DNA of 53,654 nt from the NCBI RefSeq assembly GCF_000336695.1, contig NZ_AOMC01000142.1, forward strand, positions 23,392-77,045. The letters are read 5' to 3'. A program made the position numbers and the translations under genes. The notes below the pieces were generated by a model. The model did not search any database. It was not told where the DNA came from and saw nothing but the letters and a program-made list of their open reading frames with translations. Positions within the stretch are counted from its first letter, which is position 1; every line of letters begins with the position of its first letter. This DNA comes from Halococcus morrhuae DSM 1307. Lineage in GTDB: Archaea; Halobacteriota; Halobacteria; Halobacteriales; Halococcaceae. Positions 24,519 to 32,748 of this stretch are shown one piece after another.

Positions 24519-25238
24519 CTACCAGTACCGACCCGATCACAACGAGATCGCTCGGAAATAGCAACTCCCTCGTACTGTTCAGTAAGCCTCCTCTCGTTTA
24601 CGAATCTTCACAACTCAAAGTATAGGTCCTCATATATTTGCAAATTCTGACTGTTTCTGAATACGACCAAAATAGTGACACAACTGAGATTCTGGTTGTG
24701 CGATAAGCGCTCGACAACCATTCTCTTCGCACCGGTAGTGGCATCACGGATGCTTCGATTGATAGTCGTTGACCACCTCCGACTCTACACCATCGAGCAT
24801 GCCGCGATCTACGTCCCTCTCCAATCCAACATCTCGGCCAAATAACGCTGTAAAGACTGTCCGCACGCCTCTCACCATGTTCACAAGCCATTGGTCTAAC
24901 CGTTGTTTCGGACGCATTGCGTCAAAAATGTTGTCCTTAATCGGATCGCATACAGTACCAACAACATGTTCTACGAGGATGATCTCTGGAGATCTTCCAC
25001 ATTCGAACCAACGAAACAATCTCTCATCACGTGCTGCTTGAAAGCGTATTCATCACCCAAAAAACATTCTATATAGACGACTGAAAACGGGAAAAGACAT
25101 TTTTCAGTTATAGTCAGATTCTATATGTATGGAAGACTGTAAGACAGAATCGTCATCCGGATGATCCTGGAAAACAGCTTCGTATAATCGGCGATCGATT
25201 CTCGCCGAATCGATAACGGCGTTGCTCCTCTCGCTCTC
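24519..25238. other. AT-rich intergenic stretch with an unrecognised ORF fragment
   Basis: These 720 nt have clearly lower GC than the flanks and no gene I recognise. On the minus strand, one open stretch (stop at 24744, open to about 25055) translates as FQAARDERLFRWFECGRS and then EIILVEHVVGTVCDPIKDNIFD, which reads like real protein rather than antisense noise. It has no good start and no known family. A remnant of a transferred gene is the likeliest explanation. No insertion-sequence ends were identified. Confidence 0.35.
25080..25108. terminator. Hairpin downstream of etfA
   Basis: ACTGAAAA (25080-25087) and TTTTCAGT (25101-25108) are perfect inverted repeats around a 13-nt loop, in an AT-rich stretch about 130 nt beyond the etfA stop. 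Reading leftward it could end the etf transcript; this is weakly supported. Confidence 0.3.
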
Positions 25239-26210
25239 TCAGAGTGCGGGTGGTTCGCCACCGAATTCCTCGATAAGCGCGGGAACGACATCGAAGAGAT
25301 CGTCGGCGACACCGTAGTCGGCGAGATCGTAGATGGGGGCGCTCGCGTCGGTGTTGATGGCGACGATGGTGTCGGCACCTTTCATGCCGGCGACGTGCTG
25401 AACGGCTCCCGAGATCCCGATGGCGATGTAGACGTCGGGCGTCACGACCTTCCCGCTCTGCCCCACCTGCCGATTTTTGGGCAGCCAGCCGTTGTCGACG
25501 ATCGGTCTCGATGAAGAGAGCGTCGCGCCGAGGGTATCGGCCAGCGCTTCGACGAGCGCGATGTTCTCCTCTTCCTCGATACCACGACCGACGGAGACGA
25601 GCACGTCAGCGTCAGTGATATCGACGTCACCGCCGCCGACCTCTTGGTAGCCCGTGACCGTCGAGCGGACGGCCGATTCGTCGATATCCACGTCGAACTG
25701 ACTGATTTCGGCATCACCAGTACCCTCGGCGGGTGGCCACTCGCCGGGACGGATCGTCAGCGCCACTCGATCGGCGTCGACCTCGACCACTGTCTCGACC
25801 TTCGAGCCGTACATCTCGCGGGTGACGGCCGGTTCGTCGCCGTACTCGACGTCGATGGCGTCGGTCACCAGCGGGAGCGACAGTGCGTTGGCAACGGCGG
25901 GCGCGTAGTCGAGTCCATTGACCGTGTTGGGCAGCACGAGCAGTTCGGGATCGATCTCGTCGGCGAGCGCTTCGACGGACTGGGTATAGATGTCGTGGTT
26001 GAACTCCTCGCCCTCGCTGACGGTGTGAACCATATCGACTCCCTCCCGATTGAGTTCGTCGGCAAACCCGTCGACATCGCCGCCGATGACGGCCACGTGG
26101 AGGTCGCCATCGGCGGCGTCGGCGAGTTCGCGCCCGGCAGTCACGAGTTCGAAGCTGACGTCACGAAGATCACCGCGGCGGTGTTCGGCGACGGCCAGAA
26201 TATCGCTCAT
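25239..26210 (-). CDS. etfA: Electron transfer flavoprotein alpha subunit
   Basis: The 323-residue protein shows the ETF alpha pattern: an N-terminal AAANH-like domain (LAVAEHRRGDLRDVSFELV), then the FAD-binding C-terminal domain with VSVGRGIEEEENIALVEALADTLGA, SRPIVDNGWLPKNRQVGQSGK and AIGISGAVQHVAGMKGADTIVAINTD. It carries electrons from acyl-CoA dehydrogenases to the membrane quinone pool. It overlaps the etfB stop by 4 nt. The two ACAD pairs downstream in the window are natural electron donors. An ETF:quinone oxidoreductase is not present here. Confidence 0.93.
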   Translation of the reverse strand: MSDILAVAEHRRGDLRDVSFELVTAGRELADAADGDLHVAVIGGDVDGFADELNREGVDMVHTVSEGEEFNHDIYTQSVEALADEIDPELLVLPNTVNGLDYAPAVANALSLPLVTDAIDVEYGDEPAVTREMYGSKVETVVEVDADRVALTIRPGEWPPAEGTGDAEISQFDVDIDESAVRSTVTGYQEVGGGDVDITDADVLVSVGRGIEEEENIALVEALADTLGATLSSSRPIVDNGWLPKNRQVGQSGKVVTPDVYIAIGISGAVQHVAGMKGADTIVAINTDASAPIYDLADYGVADDLFDVVPALIEEFGGEPPAL

Positions 26211-26998
26211 GCTTCGACCCCCTCGTCGCGGAGGAGGTCGGCGAGTTGGTCGGCCTCCTCGTCGGGGCTGCCCTCGAAGAGGGTGGCATCGCTTTCGGTC
26301 TCGGGCTCGTAGAGCTGCGTCAACGAGACGTCACTGTCGGTGACGCTGGCGTCGAGACCCAGCTCGTCGAGGGTTTTGGGGGCGATCTCCTTGGACTGGG
26401 CCTGCCGGATCCCACGTAGACTGGCGTAGCGCGGTTCGTTGATCCCCGTCTGGATCGTGAGCACGGCAGGGAGTTCGACGTCAGTGAACTCCTCGACGCC
26501 ACCTTCGAGTTCGCGATGAACCGACGCGGTCTCATTCCCCGGTTCGTATTCGAGATCGTTGACGACGGCGGCCCACTCGAAGCCGACTTCCTCGGCCAAG
26601 GCAACACCCGTCGCGCCGAAGGCGGTATCGTCCGATTGGACACCCGTGAGAACGAGATCGGGCTGTTCGTCCTCGACGACAGCTGCCAGAACGTCGGCTT
26701 TGGTCTCGCTGTCGAGGTACTCCGTTCCCTCCAGGTTCTCGTCCCAGACACGAATGGAACGGTCGACGCCCTTGGCGAGTGCCATCCGGATGGTCTCGTC
26801 GGCGCGCTCGGGCCCGATCGTCACCGAAACCACTTCGACGTCCTCGCCGGCTTCCTGGAGCTGGACGCCCGCCTCGACGGCGTAGTCGTCCCATTCATTG
26901 AGGTCGTAGTTCAGGTACTGCTCGTCGATGGCCAGCCCGTCGATTTCGAACTCGTCCTCGACGTCGGCCACCTCCGCCACTGCCACCAGAACCTTCAT
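26207..26998 (-). CDS. etfB: Electron transfer flavoprotein beta subunit
   Basis: The 263-residue protein has the ETF beta layout: MKVLVAVAEVADVEDEFEIDG at the start, LNEWDDYAVEAGVQLQEAG, then VLTGVQSDDTAFGATGVALAEEVGFEWA for AMP binding and a C-terminal arm (IRQAQSKEIAPKTLDELG) that wraps around EtfA. It is first in the etfBA operon. The upstream region is shared with the divergent IclR-family gene, about 218 nt, which makes that regulator a candidate controller. Confidence 0.93.
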   Translation of the reverse strand: MKVLVAVAEVADVEDEFEIDGLAIDEQYLNYDLNEWDDYAVEAGVQLQEAGEDVEVVSVTIGPERADETIRMALAKGVDRSIRVWDENLEGTEYLDSETKADVLAAVVEDEQPDLVLTGVQSDDTAFGATGVALAEEVGFEWAAVVNDLEYEPGNETASVHRELEGGVEEFTDVELPAVLTIQTGINEPRYASLRGIRQAQSKEIAPKTLDELGLDASVTDSDVSLTQLYEPETESDATLFEGSPDEEADQLADLLRDEGVEA

Positions 26999-27216
26999 AC
27001 AGTCGTTCGTTTCCTCTCGCTATTAACGATACCGGTGTGTGCGACTTCTTGCAGTCCGGCACGCGCTCGCGATCAGCATTTCGGATGTAAACACCATCGT
27101 TGCATCAATTGTCGATGTGGCTGTAACAGCACTGCCGATCCTCGGGCATCGCTCCCCTACTGCGCTGCTTTCGATATACACGAAACATTGATGTGGAATC
27201 GCCGACCCGTTGCTGT

Positions 27217-27999
27217 ATGGATGCATCCGACACCGTGCCGATACAGTCGCTCAGGACCGCGAAGGACATCGTCGACTTCTTGGTCGAAAACGACGGCGCA
27301 GGCGTGACCGAGACCGCCGAACGGATCGACAGACCGCTGAGCACGACCCACGAATATCTCAATACGTTGACTGAAATCGGCTACCTCATCCGTGGCGACG
27401 ACGGCTACTACGTCAGCTCGCTCCATCTCTCGGTCGGCACGGAGGTACGGAGCCAGGACCCATTGTACGCGGCGGCGAAACCGGAGATCGACAAGTTCGC
27501 CGCCGAGACCGACAACAACATCGTCCTGTTGAAGGAGGAGAGCGGTTATGGCGTCACGCTCTACAGCGTCGAGAACGACGATTCGATGCGGATCCAGCCA
27601 CGGGCGGGCAACCGCAACTACCTCCACATCAACGCGGGCGGCAAGGCCATCCTGGCGAGTCTCCCGCACGAGCGAGTCGAGGCGATCGTCGAAAACGTTG
27701 GGCTCGACGCAGTCACCGAGAACACGATCACCGATCGGGAGACGCTGTTCGAGGAGCTCGAAACGATCCGAGAGGTCGGCTACGCCGTCTCGCGCGAGGA
27801 GGATATCGTCGGCATCCACGAGATCGCGATCCCGATCCTCGTCGAGGACGCCCGCAACATCGGCTCGATCCTCGTCTACGGCCCGGCGAGCGAGTTCACC
27901 GACGAACGCCTCACCGAAGAACTCCCCGAAGCGCTCCGCAGACTCAAGAACGTCCTGGAGTTCAATCTCACGTACGCACAGTACAGTACGACTCAGTGA
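27217..27999 (+). CDS. IclR-family transcriptional regulator
   Basis: The 260-residue protein has an N-terminal winged helix (about residues 8-65: IQSLRTAKDIVDFLVENDGAGVTETAERIDRPLSTTHEYLNTLTEIGYL) and a C-terminal IclR effector domain with YLHINAGGKAILASLPHERVEAIV and GIHEIAIPIL. An upstream GTG at 27193 is in frame, but ATG 27217 begins the conserved region. It is divergent from etfBA and upstream of an MBL-fold gene. In haloarchaea, IclR regulators often sit next to catabolic genes, so it may sense an acyl or aromatic intermediate of this island. Confidence 0.87.
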   Translation: MDASDTVPIQSLRTAKDIVDFLVENDGAGVTETAERIDRPLSTTHEYLNTLTEIGYLIRGDDGYYVSSLHLSVGTEVRSQDPLYAAAKPEIDKFAAETDNNIVLLKEESGYGVTLYSVENDDSMRIQPRAGNRNYLHINAGGKAILASLPHERVEAIVENVGLDAVTENTITDRETLFEELETIREVGYAVSREEDIVGIHEIAIPILVEDARNIGSILVYGPASEFTDERLTEELPEALRRLKNVLEFNLTYAQYSTTQ

Positions 28000-28049
28000 A
28001 GACAGAGGGGCTCCCCGATCGACGGCGACGGCTGCGCATCGGAATCCGT

Positions 28050-28092
28050 TTATTTCACTGCCACGATCGACCCCGTAACGTTATTTCACTGC
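28050..28092 (+). repeat. 12-bp direct repeat before the MBL-fold gene
   Basis: TTATTTCACTGC occurs at 28050-28061 and again, identically, at 28081-28092. The period is 31 bp, about three helical turns. The second copy covers the -28 to -17 region before GTG 28109, where the promoter of a leaderless gene should lie. Confidence 0.65.
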
Positions 28093-28108
28093 ACTCCGAA
28101 CTCGCTCC

Positions 28109-29077
28109 GTGACCAGCATCGATCGAATACGGCTGCCGACGCCCTTCGGCGTCGGGGACGTCAACTGTTACCTGCTACCGACGGCCGAACTCACCGTTAT
28201 CGATCCCGGGCCGGAGACGGCCGACGCTCGGGAGGCACTCCGCTCGGGTCTGAACGAGCGTGGCTACTCCGTCGAAGACGTTGCGAACGTCCTCATCACG
28301 CACCCGCACATGGACCACTTCGGCGGTGCACGGCGGCTCGCCGACGAGGCGGATGCGCGCGTCATCGCTCACGGGGACGCGGTCGAGCGCCTCGTGGCCC
28401 CGACCGGCCAGTTCGAGGACGAACAGGCGTTCTTCCACGGGTTTTTGCGCTCGATGGGGATGCCCGAAGACACCGTCGAAACGCTTCTCACGCTTCCCGA
28501 ATCGTACACGGATTTCCAGAGTCCGGTCACGCCGGATCGGACGGTCGCCGACGGCGAGCGACTCGATCTCGGCGTCGTCCTCGACTGCGTTCACACGCCG
28601 GGCCACGCCGTCGGTTCGGTCTGCTATCGGCTCCGGAGCGAGAACGCCGTCTTCACCGGCGATCACGTACTTCCGGACATCACGCCGAACCCGACGCTCA
28701 CGACGCTTCCCGGGAGAAGTGACGAGCGAACGCGAAGCCTCCCGACCTATCTCGCGTCGCTCGAAAAACTCCGCACGGTCGACGAGACGGTCGGCTACGG
28801 CGGTCATGGGGATCGACTGAGATCTCTCCAGAAACGTATCGACGAGACGATTGCCCACCATCACGAGCGAAAGGAACACATCGCGGGGATGATCCCTGAT
28901 TCGGAGCCGGGAACGACGGCCTATCGACTCATGAACGAGCTGTTTCCGGAACTGCCCGCAACGGAAGGGTTCGTCGGCATCTCCGAGATCGTCGGCCACC
29001 TCGATCTGCTGGACGACGAGGGCCGACTCGACTGGCACGAAACCGACGGCGTCAGGAAATGCGTGCTCGCCGGCTGA
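28109..29077 (+). CDS. MBL-fold metallohydrolase with C-terminal winged-helix-like domain
   Basis: The 322-residue protein has the metallo-beta-lactamase signature HPHMDHFGG (about residues 66-74), an early Asp in IDPGPE, a later HTPGHAVGSV and FTGDHVLP, giving a full set of di-metal ligands. Residues from about 245 (RKEHIAGMIPDSEPGTTAYRLMNELFPEL ... HLDLLDDEGRLDW) form the winged-helix-like tail seen in LACTB2 and similar hydrolases. It is probably a thioesterase or other ester hydrolase acting on CoA-linked or related substrates; this is inferred from the island. The start is GTG 28109. Confidence 0.83.
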   Translation: MTSIDRIRLPTPFGVGDVNCYLLPTAELTVIDPGPETADAREALRSGLNERGYSVEDVANVLITHPHMDHFGGARRLADEADARVIAHGDAVERLVAPTGQFEDEQAFFHGFLRSMGMPEDTVETLLTLPESYTDFQSPVTPDRTVADGERLDLGVVLDCVHTPGHAVGSVCYRLRSENAVFTGDHVLPDITPNPTLTTLPGRSDERTRSLPTYLASLEKLRTVDETVGYGGHGDRLRSLQKRIDETIAHHHERKEHIAGMIPDSEPGTTAYRLMNELFPELPATEGFVGISEIVGHLDLLDDEGRLDWHETDGVRKCVLAG

Positions 29078-29086
29078 GTAGCTGTT

Positions 29087-29512
29087 TCAGGACGGACGAA
29101 ACAGCGGGACCGTCGTATCTTCGTTGACGTCCTCCCAGACCACTTCGACCGGCATGCCGATCTCGACCGATTCGGGATCGATGTCGACGACCTGCGTGAT
29201 GAGACGGATGTCCTCGGTCCCATCGAGCAGGACGATGGAGACGTTGTAGGGGGTGTGATCCTCGTGGGCGGGGCTGGCGGCGTAGTGGGTCGTCGTGTAC
29301 GTGTAGATCTCGCCGGTGCCGGGAACGTCGGCCCAGTCGACCTCGTACGACCGGCAGTCGGGACAGACCGGCGTGGGTGGGTGTCTGAGCGCGCCACAGT
29401 CCGCACACTGCTGGACGACGAGCTCGTGTCGGTTACACGCCTCCCAGAACGGGGCGGTGTCGATCCCCTTCTCCGGGAGCGGGAAGATCTCCTCTCTGGT
29501 AGTACCTCTCAT
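29087..29512 (-). CDS. Zinc-ribbon OB-fold protein (DUF35), partner of the Ltp2-like aldolase
   Basis: The 141-residue protein has an N-terminal amphipathic helix (TAPFWEACNRHELVVQQC), a rubredoxin-like zinc ribbon with Cys36, Cys39, Cys50 and Cys53, and a C-terminal OB fold (GEIYTYTTTHYA ... RLITQVVDID). This matches the DUF35 part of ChsH2, which binds the Ltp2 aldolase in actinobacterial steroid side-chain degradation. Here the DUF35 module is a separate gene following the MaoC-like gene, rather than fused to it. It is last in the operon 31882 to 29087. Confidence 0.85.
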   Translation of the reverse strand: MRGTTREEIFPLPEKGIDTAPFWEACNRHELVVQQCADCGALRHPPTPVCPDCRSYEVDWADVPGTGEIYTYTTTHYAASPAHEDHTPYNVSIVLLDGTEDIRLITQVVDIDPESVEIGMPVEVVWEDVNEDTTVPLFRPS

Positions 29513-29617
29513 TGTCCTCGTCCTCTCCTTCCGGCCACCGTGGAATAAACGTTCCGTCCGTTCGTCCGCCCGTGGTTCGACGGCATCGATATCCGGCTAT
29601 CGTATCCCATCATCGGG

Positions 29618-30685
29618 CTATTTCACCCCGTCTCTGACGAGCGTGACCGACGACGGGCAGACGTCCCGGCCGTCGTTGTCCATCGTCACGCCGAGCTCGA
29701 TCCGACCCTCGTTCTCGTCGACGTCCGTGACCTCGGCTCCGACGGAGAGTTTGTCGCCGGCATAGGCCGTTCCCTGGATCGCGATCTCGCGTTCGGCGAT
29801 CCGCCACTCCGGGCCGGCCCACTGCACCGCCACCCGATCGGCCAACCCTTGAAGCGCCATCGTGTTGAGGAAGATCGTCTCGTTGCCCCGCGAACGGGTG
29901 TACTCGGGATCGTGGTGATGACCCGAGAAGTCCCGCGTCGCGGCCGCGTTGTGAACGACCTTCGTGTACGTGACGGGGAATTCGAACCCGTCGACCCCGT
30001 CACCCGGCGAAACCTCGTCGATGTCGATCGACGCGTACGGATCGTCGGGTCCCTGTCCATCCGGCACATCGACTGCACGACGACCCTCGGCGAAGGGCGT
30101 CTCGAACGATTCCGTACGTTCCTCCTCGTCGTCGGCGCTGTAGCGGAGCATCACGTTCGACTCCTCGGCAACGAGTTCGCCACCGCCGTCGCGATAGGTC
30201 GTCTTCTCGGTGACGAAGTTACCTGTCCCGACCCGCGTCTCCTTCTCCTCGCTCACGGATTCGATCGAGGTCTGCCAGTTCAGCTGCGTGCCGACCAGCA
30301 GCGGTCGATGGATCGTGGTCTTCGACTGCGTGTTGATGATGGTGTCCTTTCCGCCCGGCAACGGTACGTCCGTCACCGAGACGTCCTCGCCGTCGGCCCC
30401 CTCGGCATCCGGCCCGGGCGTCCACTCCGGATCCATCTTCCAGGTCCAGAACAGACCTGGCGGGCTCCGGATGGCTCCCCAGTGGTTCGCCGCGAAGCGC
30501 TCGTCCCAAAAGGAGGGGTTCGCGTCCTCGATCAGTTCGGCGTAGAACTGGATCATCGAGCGGTTGACCGGCTCGGCCGCGAAGAACGTGTCTCCCGATC
30601 GGCCGACCCACTCCTGTGCCTCCTCGAACGATCCCGTCGCTACGTCGATCGCCGTGACGTCGTCGTTGCTGTTGTCTGAACTCAT
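29618..30685 (-). CDS. MaoC-like double hot-dog acyl-CoA hydratase/dehydratase
   Basis: The 355-residue protein contains two hot-dog units. The first (about residues 25-190) is a FAS1-like dehydratase domain (RSMIQFYAELIEDANPSFWDERFA). The second (about 230-350) carries DFSGHHHDPEYTRSRG, with the Asp/His pair expected of an (R)-hydratase, followed by TIFLNTMALQGL. It would add water to an enoyl-CoA, making the 3-hydroxyacyl-CoA on which the adjacent aldolase could act. It starts 15 nt after the aldolase stop, and the DUF35 gene follows after 105 nt. ChsH1/ChsH2-type hydratase is the closest functional model. Confidence 0.82.
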   Translation of the reverse strand: MSSDNSNDDVTAIDVATGSFEEAQEWVGRSGDTFFAAEPVNRSMIQFYAELIEDANPSFWDERFAANHWGAIRSPPGLFWTWKMDPEWTPGPDAEGADGEDVSVTDVPLPGGKDTIINTQSKTTIHRPLLVGTQLNWQTSIESVSEEKETRVGTGNFVTEKTTYRDGGGELVAEESNVMLRYSADDEEERTESFETPFAEGRRAVDVPDGQGPDDPYASIDIDEVSPGDGVDGFEFPVTYTKVVHNAAATRDFSGHHHDPEYTRSRGNETIFLNTMALQGLADRVAVQWAGPEWRIAEREIAIQGTAYAGDKLSVGAEVTDVDENEGRIELGVTMDNDGRDVCPSSVTLVRDGVK

Positions 30686-30700
30686 GTTTGTGCTGTGTAA

Positions 30701-31882
30701 CTACGCGGGCGAGAGGATCAGCCCGCTGTGGGGGGTCACGCCGGGACCGCTGGCGACCAGGCTGTACTCGACGTCGTCGACCTGTGTCGGCGAAGTTCCT
30801 CTGACCTGTCGGGCAGCCTCGACGACCAGATTGAACCCGTGGATATACGCCTCCGAGAGGTTGCCGCCCGAGGTGTTGATCGGGAGATCGGCGTCGGGCC
30901 CGATGGCGTTGCCGTCGACGAACAGTTCGCCGGCCTCACCGCGGGGCGCGAAGCCGTAGTCCTCGGCGGTCATCAGCACCATCCCGGTGAAGTTCTCGTA
31001 CAACTGTGCGACGTCGATGTCGTCGGGCGTGAGCCCGGCGCTCTCGAACAGCCGATCGGCGACCCGCGCGGCGTTCGAGGTCGGATAGTCCTCAAGCGGC
31101 ATGTTGTGCGAAGAGAGGACGCCGCTGCCCCAACCAGGCCCACCGCCCTGCGCGGCCGACGTGATCTCGACGGCCGGCTGTGGCAGGTCGGCGGCGTTCT
31201 CGGCGGAGGTGACGAGCACGGCACAGGCCCCATCGCTCTCCAGACAGCAGTCGTAGAGCTTGTACGGGTCGGTGATGGGTGGCGAGTCCATGTACTCTTC
31301 CATCGTCATCTCGCGGTCGGACATCACGGCCCGCGGGTTGCGGTTCGCGTGGGCGCGCGAGGTGAGCGCGACGTGACCCAAATGCTCCTGTGGGACGTCG
31401 TACTCGTGCATGTAGCGCTGTGCGGGCAGCGCGTACATCTGCGGCGGCGTTTCGAGCCCCAGCGAGTGGGCGAATGCGTCGGTGCCCTCCGCGTAATCGA
31501 TCCCTTGGGTCTGGCCACGACGGCCGAACTGGCCCTGGCAGAGCGCGCGGTAGGCGACGACGTACTCCGCCGCGCCCGATTCGACGGCCATCGCGGCGTT
31601 CATCACCGCGGCGGAGCCGCCACAGCCACCGCCGCCCCAGACCTTGTTCGAGAACTTCACTTCAGGGATGCCGAGCGCGTCGGCGACGAGCGAGCCCTTG
31701 TTCCGGTCGTTCGCGTACGACGAGAAGCCGTCGACGTCCTCGATGTCGACGCCGGCGTCCCCGGCGGCGTTCTCGATCGCCTCACAGGCGAGTTCGAACT
31801 CGCTGCGGTCGGTCATCTCGCCCTGTTTCACGTATTCGGTCTCGCCGAGTCCGACGATACATGCGTCTGAATTCCACGGCAT
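30701..31882 (-). CDS. Thiolase-fold Ltp2-like (retro-)aldolase candidate
   Basis: The 393-residue protein belongs to the SCP-x/lipid-transfer thiolase group but lacks thiolase chemistry. The GHPxGA loop is replaced by NTSGGNLSEAYIHGF, and the HDxF motif by QLYENFTGM. Tyr295 and Tyr346 fall in these segments, closely matching the two catalytic tyrosines reported for Ltp2, which cleaves the CoA side chain of steroid intermediates by retro-aldol reaction. The KVWGGGGCGG segment sits where the thiolase nucleophile loop would be. It is first in an operon with MaoC-like and DUF35 genes, as Ltp2 is with ChsH1/ChsH2. Substrate is unknown. Confidence 0.82.
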   Translation of the reverse strand: MPWNSDACIVGLGETEYVKQGEMTDRSEFELACEAIENAAGDAGVDIEDVDGFSSYANDRNKGSLVADALGIPEVKFSNKVWGGGGCGGSAAVMNAAMAVESGAAEYVVAYRALCQGQFGRRGQTQGIDYAEGTDAFAHSLGLETPPQMYALPAQRYMHEYDVPQEHLGHVALTSRAHANRNPRAVMSDREMTMEEYMDSPPITDPYKLYDCCLESDGACAVLVTSAENAADLPQPAVEITSAAQGGGPGWGSGVLSSHNMPLEDYPTSNAARVADRLFESAGLTPDDIDVAQLYENFTGMVLMTAEDYGFAPRGEAGELFVDGNAIGPDADLPINTSGGNLSEAYIHGFNLVVEAARQVRGTSPTQVDDVEYSLVASGPGVTPHSGLILSPA

Positions 31883-31896
31883 ACCAACTCATCCAT

Positions 31897-31953
31897 GGTC
31901 CGAGTAATAAATCCCCCGGACGTGCCGGGAGCAGTAGGTTTAATACTCCGACC
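31897..31953. promoter_or_regulatory. Mirrored divergent promoters of the aldolase operon and the SDR gene
   Basis: GGTTTAATACTCCGACC (31937-31953, plus strand) and GATTTATTACTCGGACC (reverse strand of 31897-31913) agree at 14 of 17 positions. Each contains the TATA box about 25-30 nt before its start codon (31972 and 31882). The match extends downstream of the TATA box (TACTCSGACC), so both may be bound by one regulator. Confidence 0.55.
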
Positions 31954-31971
31954 TCGGAATTGCTGTTCGCA

Positions 31972-32748
31972 ATGGATCTCGGAATCAGCGACAAGACCGC
32001 CGTCGTCACCGGCGGCGGTGGCCGGATCGGCAGCGCCGACTGTGAGATACTCGCCGACGAAGGCGCGGACGTCTACTGTCTCGACGTCGACCTGGAGGGT
32101 GCCGAGTCGGTCGCGGCCGACCTCGACGACCTCGCCGGCAGCGTCGAACCGATCGAGTGCGATCTCACCGACCGCGATGGCGTCGCCTCGACGATCGAGG
32201 CGATCCGCGAGGAGAGCGGCGGCGTCGACATCCTCGTCAACAACGCGGCGGCGGTCGACGCACGCTCGAAGCTCGAAAACTACGACGACGATCTCTGGGA
32301 CCGCGACGTGGCGGTCAACCTCACCGGGACGTACAACGTCACCCGCGAGGTGTTCCCCGCGATGTGCGAGCGTGGCTGGGGTCGGGTCGTGAACATGACG
32401 TCGATCGCGGGCTGGCTCGGCGGGTTCGGCCAGGCCTCTTACTCGGCGACGAAATCCGCGCTCATCGGCTTCGGCAAGACGCTCGCGCTCGAAGGCGCAC
32501 AGTCGGGCGTCACCGCGAACATCGTCGCGCCGAGCCTCGCGGCGAGCGAGCTCGCCGATCTGGAGCTGGAGGAGATCGAGGCGATGGACGAGCACATGCA
32601 CCGGATCGTGGAGATGATCCCGATGCGGCGGGCCGGCCGCGAGGAAGACGTCGCGAACCTCATCGCCTACCTGTCGAGCGAGCAGGCGAACTACGTCACC
32701 GGCCAGCTCGTCGGTGTCACCGGCGGTGCGGATCTGTTCGCGTTCTAA
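31972..32748 (+). CDS. Short-chain dehydrogenase/reductase, probable 3-hydroxyacyl-CoA dehydrogenase
   Basis: The 258-residue SDR has the cofactor motif TGGGGRIGSA (about residues 14-23), DVDLEG at the end of strand 2 (NAD preference suggested by the Asp), NNAA, the catalytic Ser in NMTSIAG, and YSATK (Tyr-x3-Lys). The C terminus ends GQLVGVTGGADLFAF. It is complete. Given the divergent aldolase operon with a matching promoter, oxidation of a 3-hydroxyacyl-CoA in the same pathway is the likely role. A FabG-like reductase direction is possible. Confidence 0.85.
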   Translation: MDLGISDKTAVVTGGGGRIGSADCEILADEGADVYCLDVDLEGAESVAADLDDLAGSVEPIECDLTDRDGVASTIEAIREESGGVDILVNNAAAVDARSKLENYDDDLWDRDVAVNLTGTYNVTREVFPAMCERGWGRVVNMTSIAGWLGGFGQASYSATKSALIGFGKTLALEGAQSGVTANIVAPSLAASELADLELEEIEAMDEHMHRIVEMIPMRRAGREEDVANLIAYLSSEQANYVTGQLVGVTGGADLFAF

